A stretch of DNA of 25,176 bases from the NCBI GenBank assembly GCA_903772945.1, contig CAICTM010001333.1, positions 6,349-31,524 on the forward strand, in the 5' to 3' direction. Both the position numbers and the translations under genes were made by a program. Every line of letters begins with the position of its first letter. Positions within the stretch are counted from its first letter, which is position 1. Source of the DNA: Seminavis robusta (Eukaryota; Bacillariophyta; Bacillariophyceae; Naviculales; Naviculaceae). Below the pieces are notes generated by a model that worked only from the letters and a program-made list of their open reading frames with translations, was not told the origin of the DNA and ran no database searches. Positions 1 through 9,097 of this stretch are shown piece by piece.

Positions 1-421
1 GGATTGACTTCTTCTTCTTCCACAGATCTTCTTCTGCGATTCCGTCAACTGGGAGATTCCGTTGGTCCATTCAAAGCAGGATTCCATCGTTCGGTCATAC
101 CAGTGAGCGAGCAGTGTTCAGTGGACAGGATGTTCCAGTGAAGGTCGGAGAAAGGTAGAAACACCCAAAACATAGCCAAAGACAGGGTAACACGTAGAGC
201 TGGTACTCCATGTACATGGTTGTATTCCCGTTTTCATGGGAGCAGATACCTTTTACCGTGTGCATTGGAGAAAAGATCTATCCACGAATGCGTTAGAGTC
301 GTTAGCATGGTTTGAATTTGAATTGTCGGAAGTTAACGTTCTTTTCTCGGTCGCACCTTCGGAGGAGGCTGCTCACAATTTTGGAAATTTTGATCCTTAA
401 AAAGAGTGACAGAGAACTAAA
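1..421. other. Outer arm sequence upstream of gene A, no clear gene
   Basis: Mirror of 23682-24094. On the right arm the same stretch has a short open frame (complement 23703-23891, about 62 codons) ending 22 bases before the ATG of gene A. In the left arm that frame is broken by about six one-base length changes within roughly 150 bases, mostly in short runs of G, T or A. It most likely holds the 5' leader and promoter of gene A. No TATA box or other element could be fixed with confidence. Confidence 0.5.
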
Positions 422-1146
422 ATGCTGCACCGCCTGTTGTTCGTAGTTGTTGCTGTTTGCTGGTTTCCAGTGTCGCTTTGCGAAGATGCCACTTTCGTTC
501 CAGATCTCGACGAGACCGAGAGTCCAACTCTTGATCAGAGCGTCATTGCCACTGTAGTACCGGCTGAAGCAATCGTTGAAAGAGAAGAAGAGGAGCCAGA
601 GGCAGCCTACCAGCAGTGACTGAAGAAGAACCAGAACCTGAGGACGACCTCGTCGTCACAGTAGCTCCTACTGATGAAGTGACTGAAGCAGGCTCCGGAA
701 GAAGTACCAGTAGTGGAAGAACCAGTAGAAACACCTGAAGCAGAGCCAACAGAGGAAGAAGTAGAGGTAGAACCAACAGAAGCTGTGACAGTGGCACCGG
801 AAGATGACGAAGAGCCTTCACTATTAATACCAGCTGGTACTGCGCACTACAGCACACCAAAATCTACAGTTGTGCCTCCTCCTGAGGAAGATTCGTCTGA
901 CTCATTGCCAGATGAAACCACAGCGCAAGTAGAGAAAACCAACGCCAATTCTGACGGTGAAACTACCGCCACGGATGGAGAGGAAGACGTCAAGGCATAA
1001 GAAGAAGAAGAGGAAACCACTACTGGTACTGGTACACGTGGGGCCAGCAATCCTACCCAGAGCGTCAGTGCAGCCGGTAGACCAGCCTGTTTTTCCCTAC
1101 TGATGGCGCTTGTTCTTGCCAGCTCTTCCTTTCTCTTCTCTTCTAA
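422..1146 (+). pseudogene. Left-arm copy of gene A, frameshifted acidic secreted protein
   Basis: The ATG and signal peptide match the intact right-arm copy (complement 22965-23681). A one-base deletion near 609 turns the frame to a stop at 617-619. Further indels follow: an extra G near 691, extra bases around 843-862, and a change near 995 that makes a TAA. Downstream open pieces such as 713-1000 are the same acidic Thr/Glu/Pro-rich protein in a shifted frame. Lesions are small, dense and often in base runs, so they may be true decay or consensus errors. As written, the locus could only give a 65-residue signal-peptide fragment. Confidence 0.85.
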
Positions 1147-1258
1147 GGCTACCGGTAAGCCACTAGAGTAGAGTGACAAATTTGTCTGTGTGTGCCTCAC
1201 TTATGCATAGCTTTGAGGATGTATTAGCGTATCTGTATGTAACATACTTCTAGTAGTA

Positions 1259-1766
1259 TTGTTCTACCACTGCATTTATAGAATCACTAGCTATCGTCCC
1301 AACACTTTGGCTCTACACTTTTGTGGAGTTCGATCACGGCTCTTCTTGGTCTTGGTGTTACTTTTGTTTCTCACCACCAACCTATGCTCACATGTCATTG
1401 CACAAGGCCAGAAGATCTCGAACGAGAGCGCTGCGCGACGCCAGGAGACTTATATGAATTACGCCAGCTCATTGCAAGCCTTGAGGATGAATTATGCCAG
1501 CCCTCCCACCCCCTCTCCTTCTTTTTTTTTCCCCCCTCCTCGCTCATTGAAGCCGCTTCGAGTTCCTATCGAAGCAGATTATTGCACAACAAAAGGAAAT
1601 CTCTGCGCTACGCCGACGCCAGGAGATCTCTGGACAAAGCCAGCTCATTGCAAGCCTTAAGGATGAGCTACGCTCTGAACAATGCCAGCTCAATGAAAAC
1701 CTTCAGCAGATGCAGGTGGTACTCTTTGCAGCCGTCCAAGAGAATCGTGCGGGAGCCCCCCAATAA
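1259..1766 (+). pseudogene. Left-arm copy of gene B, signal peptide and coiled coil in two frames
   Basis: Left copy of the 22389-22855 gene. One frame (from 1259) gives a strongly hydrophobic signal-like stretch, FLVLVLLLFL, then a Gln/Glu/Arg-rich part. A second frame, open from about 1321 to the TAA at 1764, carries the coiled coil. In addition, this arm has a 42-bp pyrimidine-only insertion at 1501-1542 (CCCTCCC... TTTTTTTTT... CCTCCTCG) and a one-base deletion right after it, which breaks the coiled-coil frame that is still open in the right arm. No in-frame ATG precedes the hydrophobic stretch, so an upstream exon or a lost start is likely. Confidence 0.6.
1501..1542 (+). repeat. 42-bp polypyrimidine insertion specific to left arm
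   Basis: All but one of the bases visible from 1501 to about 1540 are C or T, including runs of about ten T and six C. The right arm goes straight from the GCCAGC repeat to CTCATTG at the matching point. The length is 42, a multiple of three. Confidence 0.75.
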
Positions 1767-2284
1767 GCTCGTTCCGATCCACCCATCCACTGCCTCGGAG
1801 CAATCCAGTCACTGGCTACAGTACCAAAATGTGTACCGTGCCATACCGGTACCGTAGTTGGCTGCCAGTACATGTAGTACATGTTGAGCCTTCATCTAAT
1901 TTTACTCTAGCAAAACTCCACTACATGTACTGTACTTAAGCTTCTGACGTTCCGAAGGATTCAATCAAGCTTGCTGAGCTTACAGGCTCGACCGTCTAAC
2001 AATGTAATCAATGTACAGGGTACATGAGTGATAGCTACTAGCTAGAGTAAGCCATGAACATACCGGTACTGTAAGACCTACTAAATATAAGTGCCAAGTG
2101 CAAAAGAAGGTGAGATTTACGATCCAGCCACGCGCTTCAACATTGAGCTTGTGCACTTTTGAAACACACACCAGAGCCATCTCCAGGTCCAGTTTCTTGT
2201 TCAAAGCCAAAGATTCGAATAAGATTTTCTTCCTCCTCCTCCACATCCTCATAGTATTCAGCAAGCCATCATCAGCAAGCAAGT
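1767..2284 (+). other. Intergenic stretch between genes B and C (left arm)
   Basis: No convincing gene. It holds short palindromes: TACCGGTA at 1844 and 2061, and TACATGTA/GTACATG runs at 1868-1885 and 1921-1932. The two arms differ here mainly around the TACCGGTA at 2061. A short minus-strand open frame (1980-2282) has a different end in each arm and overlaps the likely leader of gene C, so I do not call it. Confidence 0.5.
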
Positions 2285-2634
2285 ATGAGCAACTCTGACT
2301 CCTCCTCAGAAGACCAGCGCCGTTTCGAAGCCGAGATGGAACGCCTCAAGGTGAAAAGCATTGAAAACAAACGCCGCCATGAAGCTGAGAGTTCGAACGC
2401 ATCAAGATGGAACGCGAGAATCTCGTGAGTACCAACAAGGCCGAGACGGAACAACACAAGGCGAAGATGGAAGCTCGAAAAAAGGAGATCCTGGCACTAC
2501 AGCAGGAGAACCTGGCACTACAGCAGAAGAACCTTGCACGACACCAGGAGATCCTGGCACAAGGCCAGGAAACCAACGCACTACTCCGTCAAATCCTTGA
2601 AGATGTCCAAGAGCAGGATCATGCCGACGCCTAA
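2285..2634 (+). pseudogene. Gene C, left copy: short coiled-coil protein with one frameshift
   Basis: ATG at 2285 opens a Ser/Asp start (MSNSDSSSEDQRRF) followed by charged helix. Near 2389-2391 the frame must shift by one base; after that the frame 2407-2634 continues as an Arg/Lys/Glu/Gln coiled coil with repeated units like LALQQENLALQQKNLARHQ and ends ILEDVQEQDHADA. With the shift it would be about 116 codons. The same shift is present in the right arm (complement 21517-21866), so it predates or was shared by the duplication. No known family is recognised. It could be a true pseudogene, or the second frame could be read from its own ATG at 2407. Confidence 0.6.
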
Positions 2635-3619
2635 ATTTTAATACTGTACCTGGTACCTCATTGGAAGAACGACGATGGATCTTTGTTGGGTACCGGTACT
2701 GATCGATCCATACCGGTACGCACCGTACCGTAGCGTACCATACCGTAGACACTTGAAATTGAAAGGAATTGATTGGTCGACTTTATGCATACTAGTAGTC
2801 ACTACATAGGTCTAACCAGCCAACCCATTATTGCTAGTATTCGTTTCTAGCTAGTCTAGACTACGGTACTCGTTGTTGCAGTCACTTGAGCCAGAGCTCG
2901 TTGCTTCGCTCTCTTGCTTTATCCACGTCGCCATGTCACAGTACTAATAGTAGGAATTCTTACTCATCAAGGTCCAGTGCTGGAACCCAAACAAGCCAGA
3001 CGCCAAGATTCGTCAAAGTCGCCGCGACGAAAGATTGACCGGAAAAGTGTAGGGGTACGTAATCATGCATGTACCAGTACAGCTCGCGCTCGAACTGAGC
3101 GGTGGAAGCTGTAGATGAAGTACTGATTGGGGACTCTCGTCTGTCCGTAATCCGTCTTGGCCAGAGATAGGCCCTAAACGAATTACTGGTAATCGCTAGC
3201 TAGGTCAAACTAAATGAAGGCTCTAGCTGCTATAAATGTATAGCAAAGGCACTACTGTATCTTGGCAGCAGGGTACCATCCGAGGCGCAACAATTTGTGT
3301 TTCTGTGGATAGCCTGGTCCCAATTTTTACATTGAGTTTTGCAAGCTGTTTTGCACAAGAACAGGACTGCAGAACTGGGAAACAGCGCAACAGCGCAACA
3401 GCACACAGCACATTTCGATGAGACTAGTACCAGGCACCGTACCGGTACCAGGTAGCAAGCCACGAGCCCGCACAAAGTGGCAGGGACGGCAGTGTCAAGG
3501 TCTATGTATGCAAACTTTGTTGCTACTCGAGACTGGTCATCTGGTTACCAATTCAAGACTTCTACTTCTAAAATCAATAACTCTCGCTTTAGTCGCACAC
3601 AAATCTATTACAGATACTC
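2635..3619. other. Intergenic/unassigned stretch, left arm
   Basis: Contains TACCGGTA palindromes at 2691, 2711 and 3440, a CTAGCTAG-type stretch, and short open frames with no supporting features. The counterpart of the small right-arm gene candidate at 20998-21189 lies here on the minus strand, but its ATG is lost: the base corresponding to the G of ATG differs near 3149. The 150-codon frame seen on the minus strand at 20460-20912 is split here by a one-base deletion near 3408. Confidence 0.45.
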
Positions 3620-4208
3620 CTAGTACCGGCAGTGAGACGGCCAAGTCTTCGTCCTCTGTTGTTCAATTCCGCCTCCATATTGATTGACAAAGCGATCGAT
3701 GCACTCCAGCAATACAGAAAATGGGTACGGTACCAACACAGGAATCACAAGCCAAACACTAGGAAATAATGCAAAGATATGAAACCAATAGGAGGATCCA
3801 CTCCCTCTGTGTGCGCGAGTTGTTGGCTCCTCCAGTTGATTTTGCCTTTCAATGACTCGTACTCGAAGACGATGTTTCCTCTGGTCAGACTGATGGTAGA
3901 TGGTAGGGATGGAGTCGCTCAACAGACCTCTTCGTCTTCTTGTTATTCGGAGTTCGGCCGTCAGGAGTACTGTAGTAGAATATTCTATTCTGATACTCTC
4001 CACTCCAGCGCAGTAAAAACATAGTAGATAGCGTTCCCATAGGGAGAGGACACCAAGTCTTTGTAGTCATTCCATCACTCAAAAGCAGTAGTGGAGAAGC
4101 TGCCATTATTTGATCCTTTTGTCACCACTCTGTGAATCGATCCGCCGAACTTTTCCTTGTTGTTGCAGAGCACATGATAGTAACTGTTGGACAAGATGGT
4201 TGCATCGG

Positions 4209-4243
4209 TGTTGCCTGTTGCCTGTTGCCTGTTGCCTGTTGCC
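4209..4243 (+). repeat. 7-bp tandem repeat (GTTGCCT), left arm
   Basis: About five copies of GTTGCCT, mirrored at 19903-19938. It lies inside the proposed exon 2 of gene D. The unit length is not a multiple of three, so the unit is read in successive frames. Confidence 0.9.
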
Positions 4244-4447
4244 GCCCCACAAGACACATGGAGATGAAGGTTCTGTATCCCCAATGTGGAGGCACACAGA
4301 TCAAAGATTTAAAAGAAATTGAAGAAGACTTATTAAAAAAGAGATACGCGTAATATCATAAAAGTGAAAACAAAACTGGTTCCTAACCGGTCTTCTGGTT
4401 GGTACCAGGTACCGGCAGCGTGGAAGAGGTCAAAGCTTTAGACAAAC

Positions 4448-4760
4448 TCAGATCAGTCGTGTTCCAAGCATCGTTGGGTCCCGTTCCAAGCATCGTTGGT
4501 CCCGTTCCAAGCATCTTGGTCCCGTTCCAAGCATCCTTGGTCCCGTTCCAATGCAGTCGTGTTCCAAGGATCCTTTCTCCGGTTCCAAGAATCGTTGGTC
4601 CCGTTCCAAGATCGTTGGTCCCGTTCCAATGTATCGTGTTCCAAGCATCTGGTCCCGTTCCAAGCATCGTTGGTCCCGTTCCAAGCATCCTTGGTCCCGT
4701 TCCAAGCATCGTGTTCCAAGGTATCAGCGTGTTCCAAGGATCCTTTCTCCGGTTCTGGCA
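4448..4760 (-). repeat. 21-bp minisatellite, left arm
   Basis: Degenerate tandem array of a 21-bp unit, on the gene strand TTGGAACGGGACCAACGATGC, with variants containing AAGG, CACGACTGCA and GGAGAAAGGATCC. All three frames on the gene strand are open through most of it, giving Asn-Gly-Thr, Leu-Glu-Arg-Asp-Gln or Gly-Thr-Gly-Pro repeats. Confidence 0.93.
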
Positions 4761-4994
4761 AGGAGGGAGGTGGTAGTAACTGAACTGCTCTTTTTGTAAG
4801 GGTGAAGGAGGACGGATGGAAGACAAAAGATCCGGTTGGTGGACCACAGTGTTACCGGTAACTTCATTGCTGCCACTGGAAGTAAAGAAAATTGTTGGAA
4901 GCAGAACCAAAATCAACAGTCCAATCAATGTAAACCGACGACCTGAGAGGATAAAACGCGGTTGTTTCGAATTCCCAGATACAGGTACCGTCAT

Positions 4995-5711
4995 TATCCC
5001 TTGTTGTCTTGTTGTGTCACTAGCTCAATCACTCCTTCCCAGCATACAGTATGTCATGGAGTCGAAGTCAGAGAAAGCTTTCCAACTTTCCAACGAAGGG
5101 GAGCATGCAGTGAAGCCGCGAAGACGCGAGGACTGAAGACATCAGACACCATAACGAACGTATGGCAATAATAATTTAATTCACATAATGGAGGTGCAAC
5201 TAAAGCTACACGTAGCTACGGTAGCTAGACAAGGAGGTCTTAAGCCAGGCTACATAGAAGGGTTGACTGTAACTTCAGACGGATCGGCCTACCAGTGCTA
5301 CCTTTGTACTAGCTAGTAATGTAGTAGATGAAAGCACAGCAACACACAAGTTGTTACTTGGTATTTCTGGCAACATGATCAGTGTAAGGTACGTTGAACG
5401 GAACGGTGGGTCTTCATATCGTGGGTGGGATGAACAGATGATGATGACTCAATTGCTCCTCTTGACACCGAGGAGGGCTTGGCGCAACTTCAGAGGGTTT
5501 GGCTTCAGAGGGGCCTGGCTTCCCCGTTTTTGCTTGCATTGCCAATCAGCCTCAAATGCGAGTCTTCAAGCAGAGTAGCTTCTTTAGCACTCATGGAACT
5601 AGATAGTAGACCATCATTATATGCACTTCCGCCTTACCAGCTTGCAGCAAGAGATTCGTGAAATTGATGAGACAGCCACCTCCATGTATGTTTACAACAT
5701 TTCGAATGAAA
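4995..5711. other. Intergenic region between genes D and F (left arm)
   Basis: Holds the shared 3' flank of gene F and the 5' flank of gene D. There are short palindromic runs (CTAGCTAG, CTACGTAGCTACGGTAGCTAG at about 5205-5228). Small open frames at 5351-5578 and 5479-5661 repeat exactly in the right arm but have no protein-like features, so I see no gene. Confidence 0.5.
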
Positions 5712-7163
5712 TCAAGGCGGGTTGGGAGGAATCGTCACAGAATCGTCTCCTTTGGCAATATGAAATTGATGAGTCACCTCTTTGTTGCATCCAAAGTCGT
5801 CCCACGGCCAGAGACCCACTCCTTTGACGCATTCTGAGGAAAGTCGTGCCCCTTCCACGCGGTACACCAAGGAAGAAACCCAATCGACCAAGGATGGGGG
5901 ACTGTCACTCGATACGGTCGGAAACGTACATCCATCACTGGCCGAAGTCGTGTAGAATACTTCAAACGGCAAAAAGGCATGGTCCGGCGTATTGATAAAG
6001 TAAGACAGCACGTTGTTTTCCTCATTGACATTCTCGTGAAGGATCAAGAGCCGTTCTTGGACCTTCTTGTAGAATCGCGATGGAGTGCAATAGAGGGCAT
6101 CCAAAACCTGGGCCGGATCGGATTGGGCGAGATAGAGTAACACCGTAAACACATCTGCCAACCCAAAATTTGCAAGGTCAATACTCCCCGCCGCGACGTC
6201 GATTCCTTCCAATCCACTGACACACCACCCGTCAAGCAGTACCAAGTCGCCCTTGCCCAGGATAAAGGCAAACGGGACATCCGTATACGTCTTGGTTACC
6301 AAAAGAACGGCTTCGAGGCCAAAAAAGTCTCCCTGCTTGCAAAGCTCCAAAATGGTTTGATTAAAACCAATATTCGGCTGACAGACATCCCATATTTCCA
6401 AGACCCGGTCCGACAGGTATTCCTTGAAGAAGAACACGTTGGAATCGAACAAAACGGTGGTGATTGGCTTTTGGACTTGCTGTGTGAACCCCGAATTGAT
6501 CCATTGAAGGAGCAGATTGGACCAGTAGGCCAATGCTAGGGCCCCGGACGACAACCCCCCAAATATGGCTCTTTGCAATGGTCGGTTATCCACATTATCG
6601 GCGCCATCACCAAAGTTGGCAAACAACCAATCAAGGACAGCTCTAGCATTCTTGTTTCCTTTGAAATGAACGAGCCCGTCCTCCGTCACCTTGTTGCCCA
6701 TAAAGCTGTCTCCGGAACAATACGGAAGATATACCAGTGTCCACCCAGCAAAAGGATTGCGTGGATCAGTCGTATCCAACACCCCATTGCTAAATAAAGT
6801 CAGATTCAGCGGAAATATATCTTGGACGGTCAATCCACCGTCGATGCAAGTTTCAGTGCTAAAGCAAGCGCTTCCTCCTTGAAACCAGAGCAGCAAGTTA
6901 CTCACATCACCCGGGATCACCTGAAAGAAATACTCTTGCGGGGTGCCATCCCTTCGAGTGTCAGTAAAACAACGGGCCCCGCTGCTGGGATCGGGATAAA
7001 TCAAAGTGGAGACTCCATTGCTTAGCTCGTCAAATCTACAAGTCTGGCCCGACGCAAAGTCGATGCGACATTCATCTTGCTGGCTCGATGCTAGTTCTGT
7101 CGCTACCACCAGTGCTATTACAACATGTAATGCTAGTCTTTGGATGTAGAGGACCAACATCAT
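5712..7163 (-). CDS. Gene F, left copy: secreted pectinacetylesterase/Notum-family hydrolase
   Basis: 483 codons, same protein as the right copy at 16975-18426. All the shadow frames on the other strand and in other registers also repeat exactly, so the DNA is the same too, including synonymous positions. ATG at 7163-7161 is followed by a second ATG. Residues 1-27 form a signal peptide. The fold motifs are WFQGGSACF (oxyanion region, about 93-101), YCSGDSFMGN (148-157), the nucleophile elbow GGLSSGA (Ser205, G-x-S-x-G) and PDHAF with a candidate catalytic His395. Thirteen or so cysteines suggest disulfides and secretion. Members of this family are alpha/beta hydrolases that remove acetyl or acyl esters from polysaccharide or lipid-modified protein. 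The substrate here is not known. The upstream region holds a short AC-rich tandem repeat. Confidence 0.9.
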   Translation of the reverse strand: MMLVLYIQRLALHVVIALVVATELASSQQDECRIDFASGQTCRFDELSNGVSTLIYPDPSSGARCFTDTRRDGTPQEYFFQVIPGDVSNLLLWFQGGSACFSTETCIDGGLTVQDIFPLNLTLFSNGVLDTTDPRNPFAGWTLVYLPYCSGDSFMGNKVTEDGLVHFKGNKNARAVLDWLFANFGDGADNVDNRPLQRAIFGGLSSGALALAYWSNLLLQWINSGFTQQVQKPITTVLFDSNVFFFKEYLSDRVLEIWDVCQPNIGFNQTILELCKQGDFFGLEAVLLVTKTYTDVPFAFILGKGDLVLLDGWCVSGLEGIDVAAGSIDLANFGLADVFTVLLYLAQSDPAQVLDALYCTPSRFYKKVQERLLILHENVNEENNVLSYFINTPDHAFLPFEVFYTTSASDGCTFPTVSSDSPPSLVDWVSSLVYRVEGARLSSECVKGVGLWPWDDFGCNKEVTHQFHIAKGDDSVTIPPNPP

Positions 7164-7680
7164 AGCTCGTCATTGGCGGGGAGGGAGGATTTTGAAGCAA
7201 GCAACAGGTGCCCAAAAGAATCCAGGCTAGCTAGCTACTGGTAGTGTCTAGATCCGTTGTTGAACGCATCCTCAACGCATCCTTCAGTCAGGAGTTTTGC
7301 TGGATGTAAGATCTCAGCGAGTAGAACCAAAAACGAGGGGTTGTTGCGAATTTGGTGTGTACTTGGTGTGTACCTTGGTGTGTACCTTGGTGTGTTCCTT
7401 GTATGTTTTGGTGTGTTTATTTAAGTGGCAGGTTCTTTGAAACAGGTAAATTGGTGTGTTCAAGTGTGTTTATTTAAAGGCACAGTGCATTTCTCTGGTA
7501 AGCTGGTTGTTTTAGTGTGTTTGTATTTAACGGCACACTTTGTTGAAGAGACTAAAGGTAGCCATAGATGTATTACGAATGATGTTATAAGATTATGAGA
7601 AAAGCTACTTTGTTGTCTCTGGATCTGTAGATGAGTGGAGGCTAGATTCGGTTGACGGTGGACGGTCAGACGGCCGGAAT
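7164..7680. other. Upstream region of gene F (left arm) with GGTGTGTACCTT repeats and LTR remnant
   Basis: From 7164 outward this is the promoter side of gene F. At 7351-7412 there is a 12-bp tandem repeat (GGTGTGTACCTT and variants), four copies here against three on the right arm. Further AT-rich blocks (GTGTGTTTATTTAA) recur at about 7415 and 7467. The copia LTR remnant on the minus strand starts at 7687 and ends near 7540. Confidence 0.6.
7351..7412 (+). repeat. 12-bp tandem repeat, left arm, one unit more than right arm
   Basis: Units read TTGGTGTGTACC with one TTCC variant. Right-arm counterpart at 16738-16791 has one unit fewer. It sits about 190-250 bases upstream of the gene F start codon. 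Confidence 0.88.
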
Positions 7681-7687
7681 CAGCACA
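7540..7687 (-). mobile_element. Copia 3' LTR remnant (left copy)
   Basis: On the minus strand the RNase H stop is followed by a purine-rich tract (GAGTAGAGGCTGAGGG) and then TGTGCTGATTCCGG, the expected polypurine tract and LTR 5' end (TG). The LTR end is set approximately at the ...CTTCAACA sequence. No second LTR is in the window. Confidence 0.55.
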
Positions 7688-7690
7688 CCC

Positions 7691-8168
7691 TCAGCCTCTA
7701 CTCAGGTATGGGCTGGAGATTCGTGGGCGTTTGAGAATGTGGTGAGCTGTCGGTGATGCCTGCTGAAGTAGTCAGCATCATTCTCTTTGCCAGGCGCCAA
7801 TATACTAGGAATTGGCCCTGTTGTATGCGATCTCTGATCCAATAGAAGCGCATGTCGATTGCTTTGGATCGTCGTTGTTTGACTGTGTTAAGGGCGAGTC
7901 CAACGGCCACCTCGTTGTCGGTTTATCGGGGTGGCTGGTTGTGGTGGCCCATTTCGTCCAAGGTTGTGCGGATTGTGCAAGCTTCCCTGGCATTGTAGTA
8001 TAGAGCTGCCAGTTCTGCTTCCGTAGCTGAGGCAAGCACCATGGGTAGAATGGAGCTGATGATTAGGATTGCTCCGTTGTGTGGAGGGAGCTTGTCGCTG
8101 GTTTGGGAGCTGTGTTTGGTTGTTGTAGTGAGTCAGATAGGATGAAGTGGCCTGCCACTCTAGAGCGT
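7691..8168 (-). pseudogene. Ty1/copia RNase H end, left copy, frameshifted
   Basis: Reverse-strand copy of 15972-16455. Recognisable pieces are ASATEAELAALYYNAREAC, then a segment matching AIDMRFYWIRDR and QGQFLVYW, typical of the RNase H domain at the end of copia Pol. Compared with the right arm, this copy lacks bases near 7660, 7725, 7793, 7927 and 7948, so the frame is broken several times. The match to the right arm ends at 8168, inside the domain, in the coding sequence for RSRVAGHF. The rest of Pol is absent on this side. Confidence 0.85.
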
Positions 8169-8647
8169 TCCTCTCATAACTTCATTCTCTCAAACTCAAA
8201 ACACTCGAAAGATCTTACAATACTTTTTCAAGGAAGCCGAAAACCGAAGCGTTCCCTCTGGATCTGTCACTACAAAACAACACACTAATAGCAACACACC
8301 AATCGGTCAAACCTATACCATTACACTACCTATTAGCACCATGAAGCATTGAAACGAAGGAAAGGACCTCAGGAAGCTTGTTATCCGTTATTTCGTTGAA
8401 GAGTACTGTTTTACTATAGGAATCCACTAACGTCATCACGGAAAACACCCATCCCTTTTTTCCTCTCTTTACAACCTATTCAAGCCGAAAGGATCGATAC
8501 CTCCTATCTCCTATCAAGCGCACCTCCTCTATCAAGCGACTATAAACGCGGCGTTCTCCGGTCCAGATTAGAAAGCCATCCCAATTGAAATCCTACGAGA
8601 TCGGGCGGGTTTTCTATTCTCGACCGCCGACGACCAAGTTGGAAGAA
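8169..8647. other. Start of unique spacer, no gene seen
   Basis: Sequence unique in this window with only short open frames and pyrimidine-rich stretches (8450-8530). No known element recognised. Confidence 0.4.
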
Positions 8648-8760
8648 ATTGAACACAAGAAGAAGTCTCCGGTCTCCACAGCACAGTACAGAAAACAATT
8701 CCATACGTATTTGTTGTTTTCTAACTAAGCTCCTGACGGCCGCGAAATCCCATTGTCGCC
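8648..8760 (+). repeat. Direct repeat copy 1
   Basis: About 113 bases similar (roughly 85-90 percent by eye) to 9098-9212. Shared blocks include ACACAAGAAGAAGTCT, CCACAGCACAGTACAGAAAA, CTCCTGACGGCCG and AATCCCATTGTCGCC. Same orientation. Confidence 0.85.
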
Positions 8761-9097
8761 CCCTTTTTCGTACGATCGAACAATCATTCCGCAACAACAA
8801 CAGGCTCGGTTAACCTTACCCCTAAGGCAACTGACTCATTCGAATTCGCGAATTGCGAACCGAATCAATCTTCGAACCGATCCAAGACTCGCTACTCCGT
8901 GAATCGATCAATCTTCCCGCGACCGTACCTCTTCTCCGTACCTCTTCCTCCGTACGATCGCGACAGCCTCTATCATCAAGCAGGACTTCACGAGATACCT
9001 GCAGTGACCCCGAGAACAGAAACACAGCTGTATTTCTTACTTTCTCAACCGGCCACTCTTGGTTTTCCCCGACGTCCTTGTTGGAACGACCCTAAGA

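Larger units (their letters stand above)
3620..4994 (-). pseudogene. Gene D, left copy: membrane protein with 21-bp minisatellite
   Basis: Mirror of 19147-20527. Exon 1 runs 4994-4348, then an intron 4347-4273 (75 bases, GTATCT... ACAG), exon 2 4272-4079, an intron about 4078-3890, and exon 3 3889-3620. The N-terminus is MTVPVSGNSKQPRF, then a membrane helix, FTLIGLLILVLLPTIFF. The minisatellite has a different unit order and length from the right copy, two one-base deletions follow it near 4430-4450, and exon 3 lacks one base near 3842. As written, the first frame runs through the array and stops at 4383. Splice sites are inferred from sequence only. Confidence 0.5.
1..8168 (+). repeat. Left arm of giant inverted repeat
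   Basis: This segment is the reverse complement of 15972-24094. Base 1 pairs with 24094 and base 8168 with 15972; beyond 8168/15972 the two sides stop matching. The arm is cut by the window start, so its outer end is unknown. The block around 3.9-7.16 kb looks identical between arms apart from the minisatellite at about 4.45-4.76 kb. The outer 1.9 kb and the inner 1 kb differ by many single-base insertions and deletions, plus a 42-bp insertion at 1501-1542. The left arm is the damaged copy wherever an open frame can be compared. Confidence 0.97.

Noticed and set aside
543..1200. Leu/Val/Ser-rich antisense frames over gene A (also 23062-23568)
   Set aside because: The antisense of a Glu/Thr/Pro-rich repeat is automatically open and hydrophobic or Ser-rich. 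The sense frame has signal peptide and GPI-like ends.
4399..4799. Antisense frames through the 21-bp array rich in VPFQAS/SRSKH units
   Set aside because: The array has no stop in any frame on either strand, so long frames there carry no weight by themselves. The sense strand has the signal-anchor start.
5774..7025. Several open frames of 60-85 codons overlapping gene F in other frames and strands
   Set aside because: They are shadows of a long, intact, domain-bearing gene; they repeat in the other arm only because the DNA is identical.
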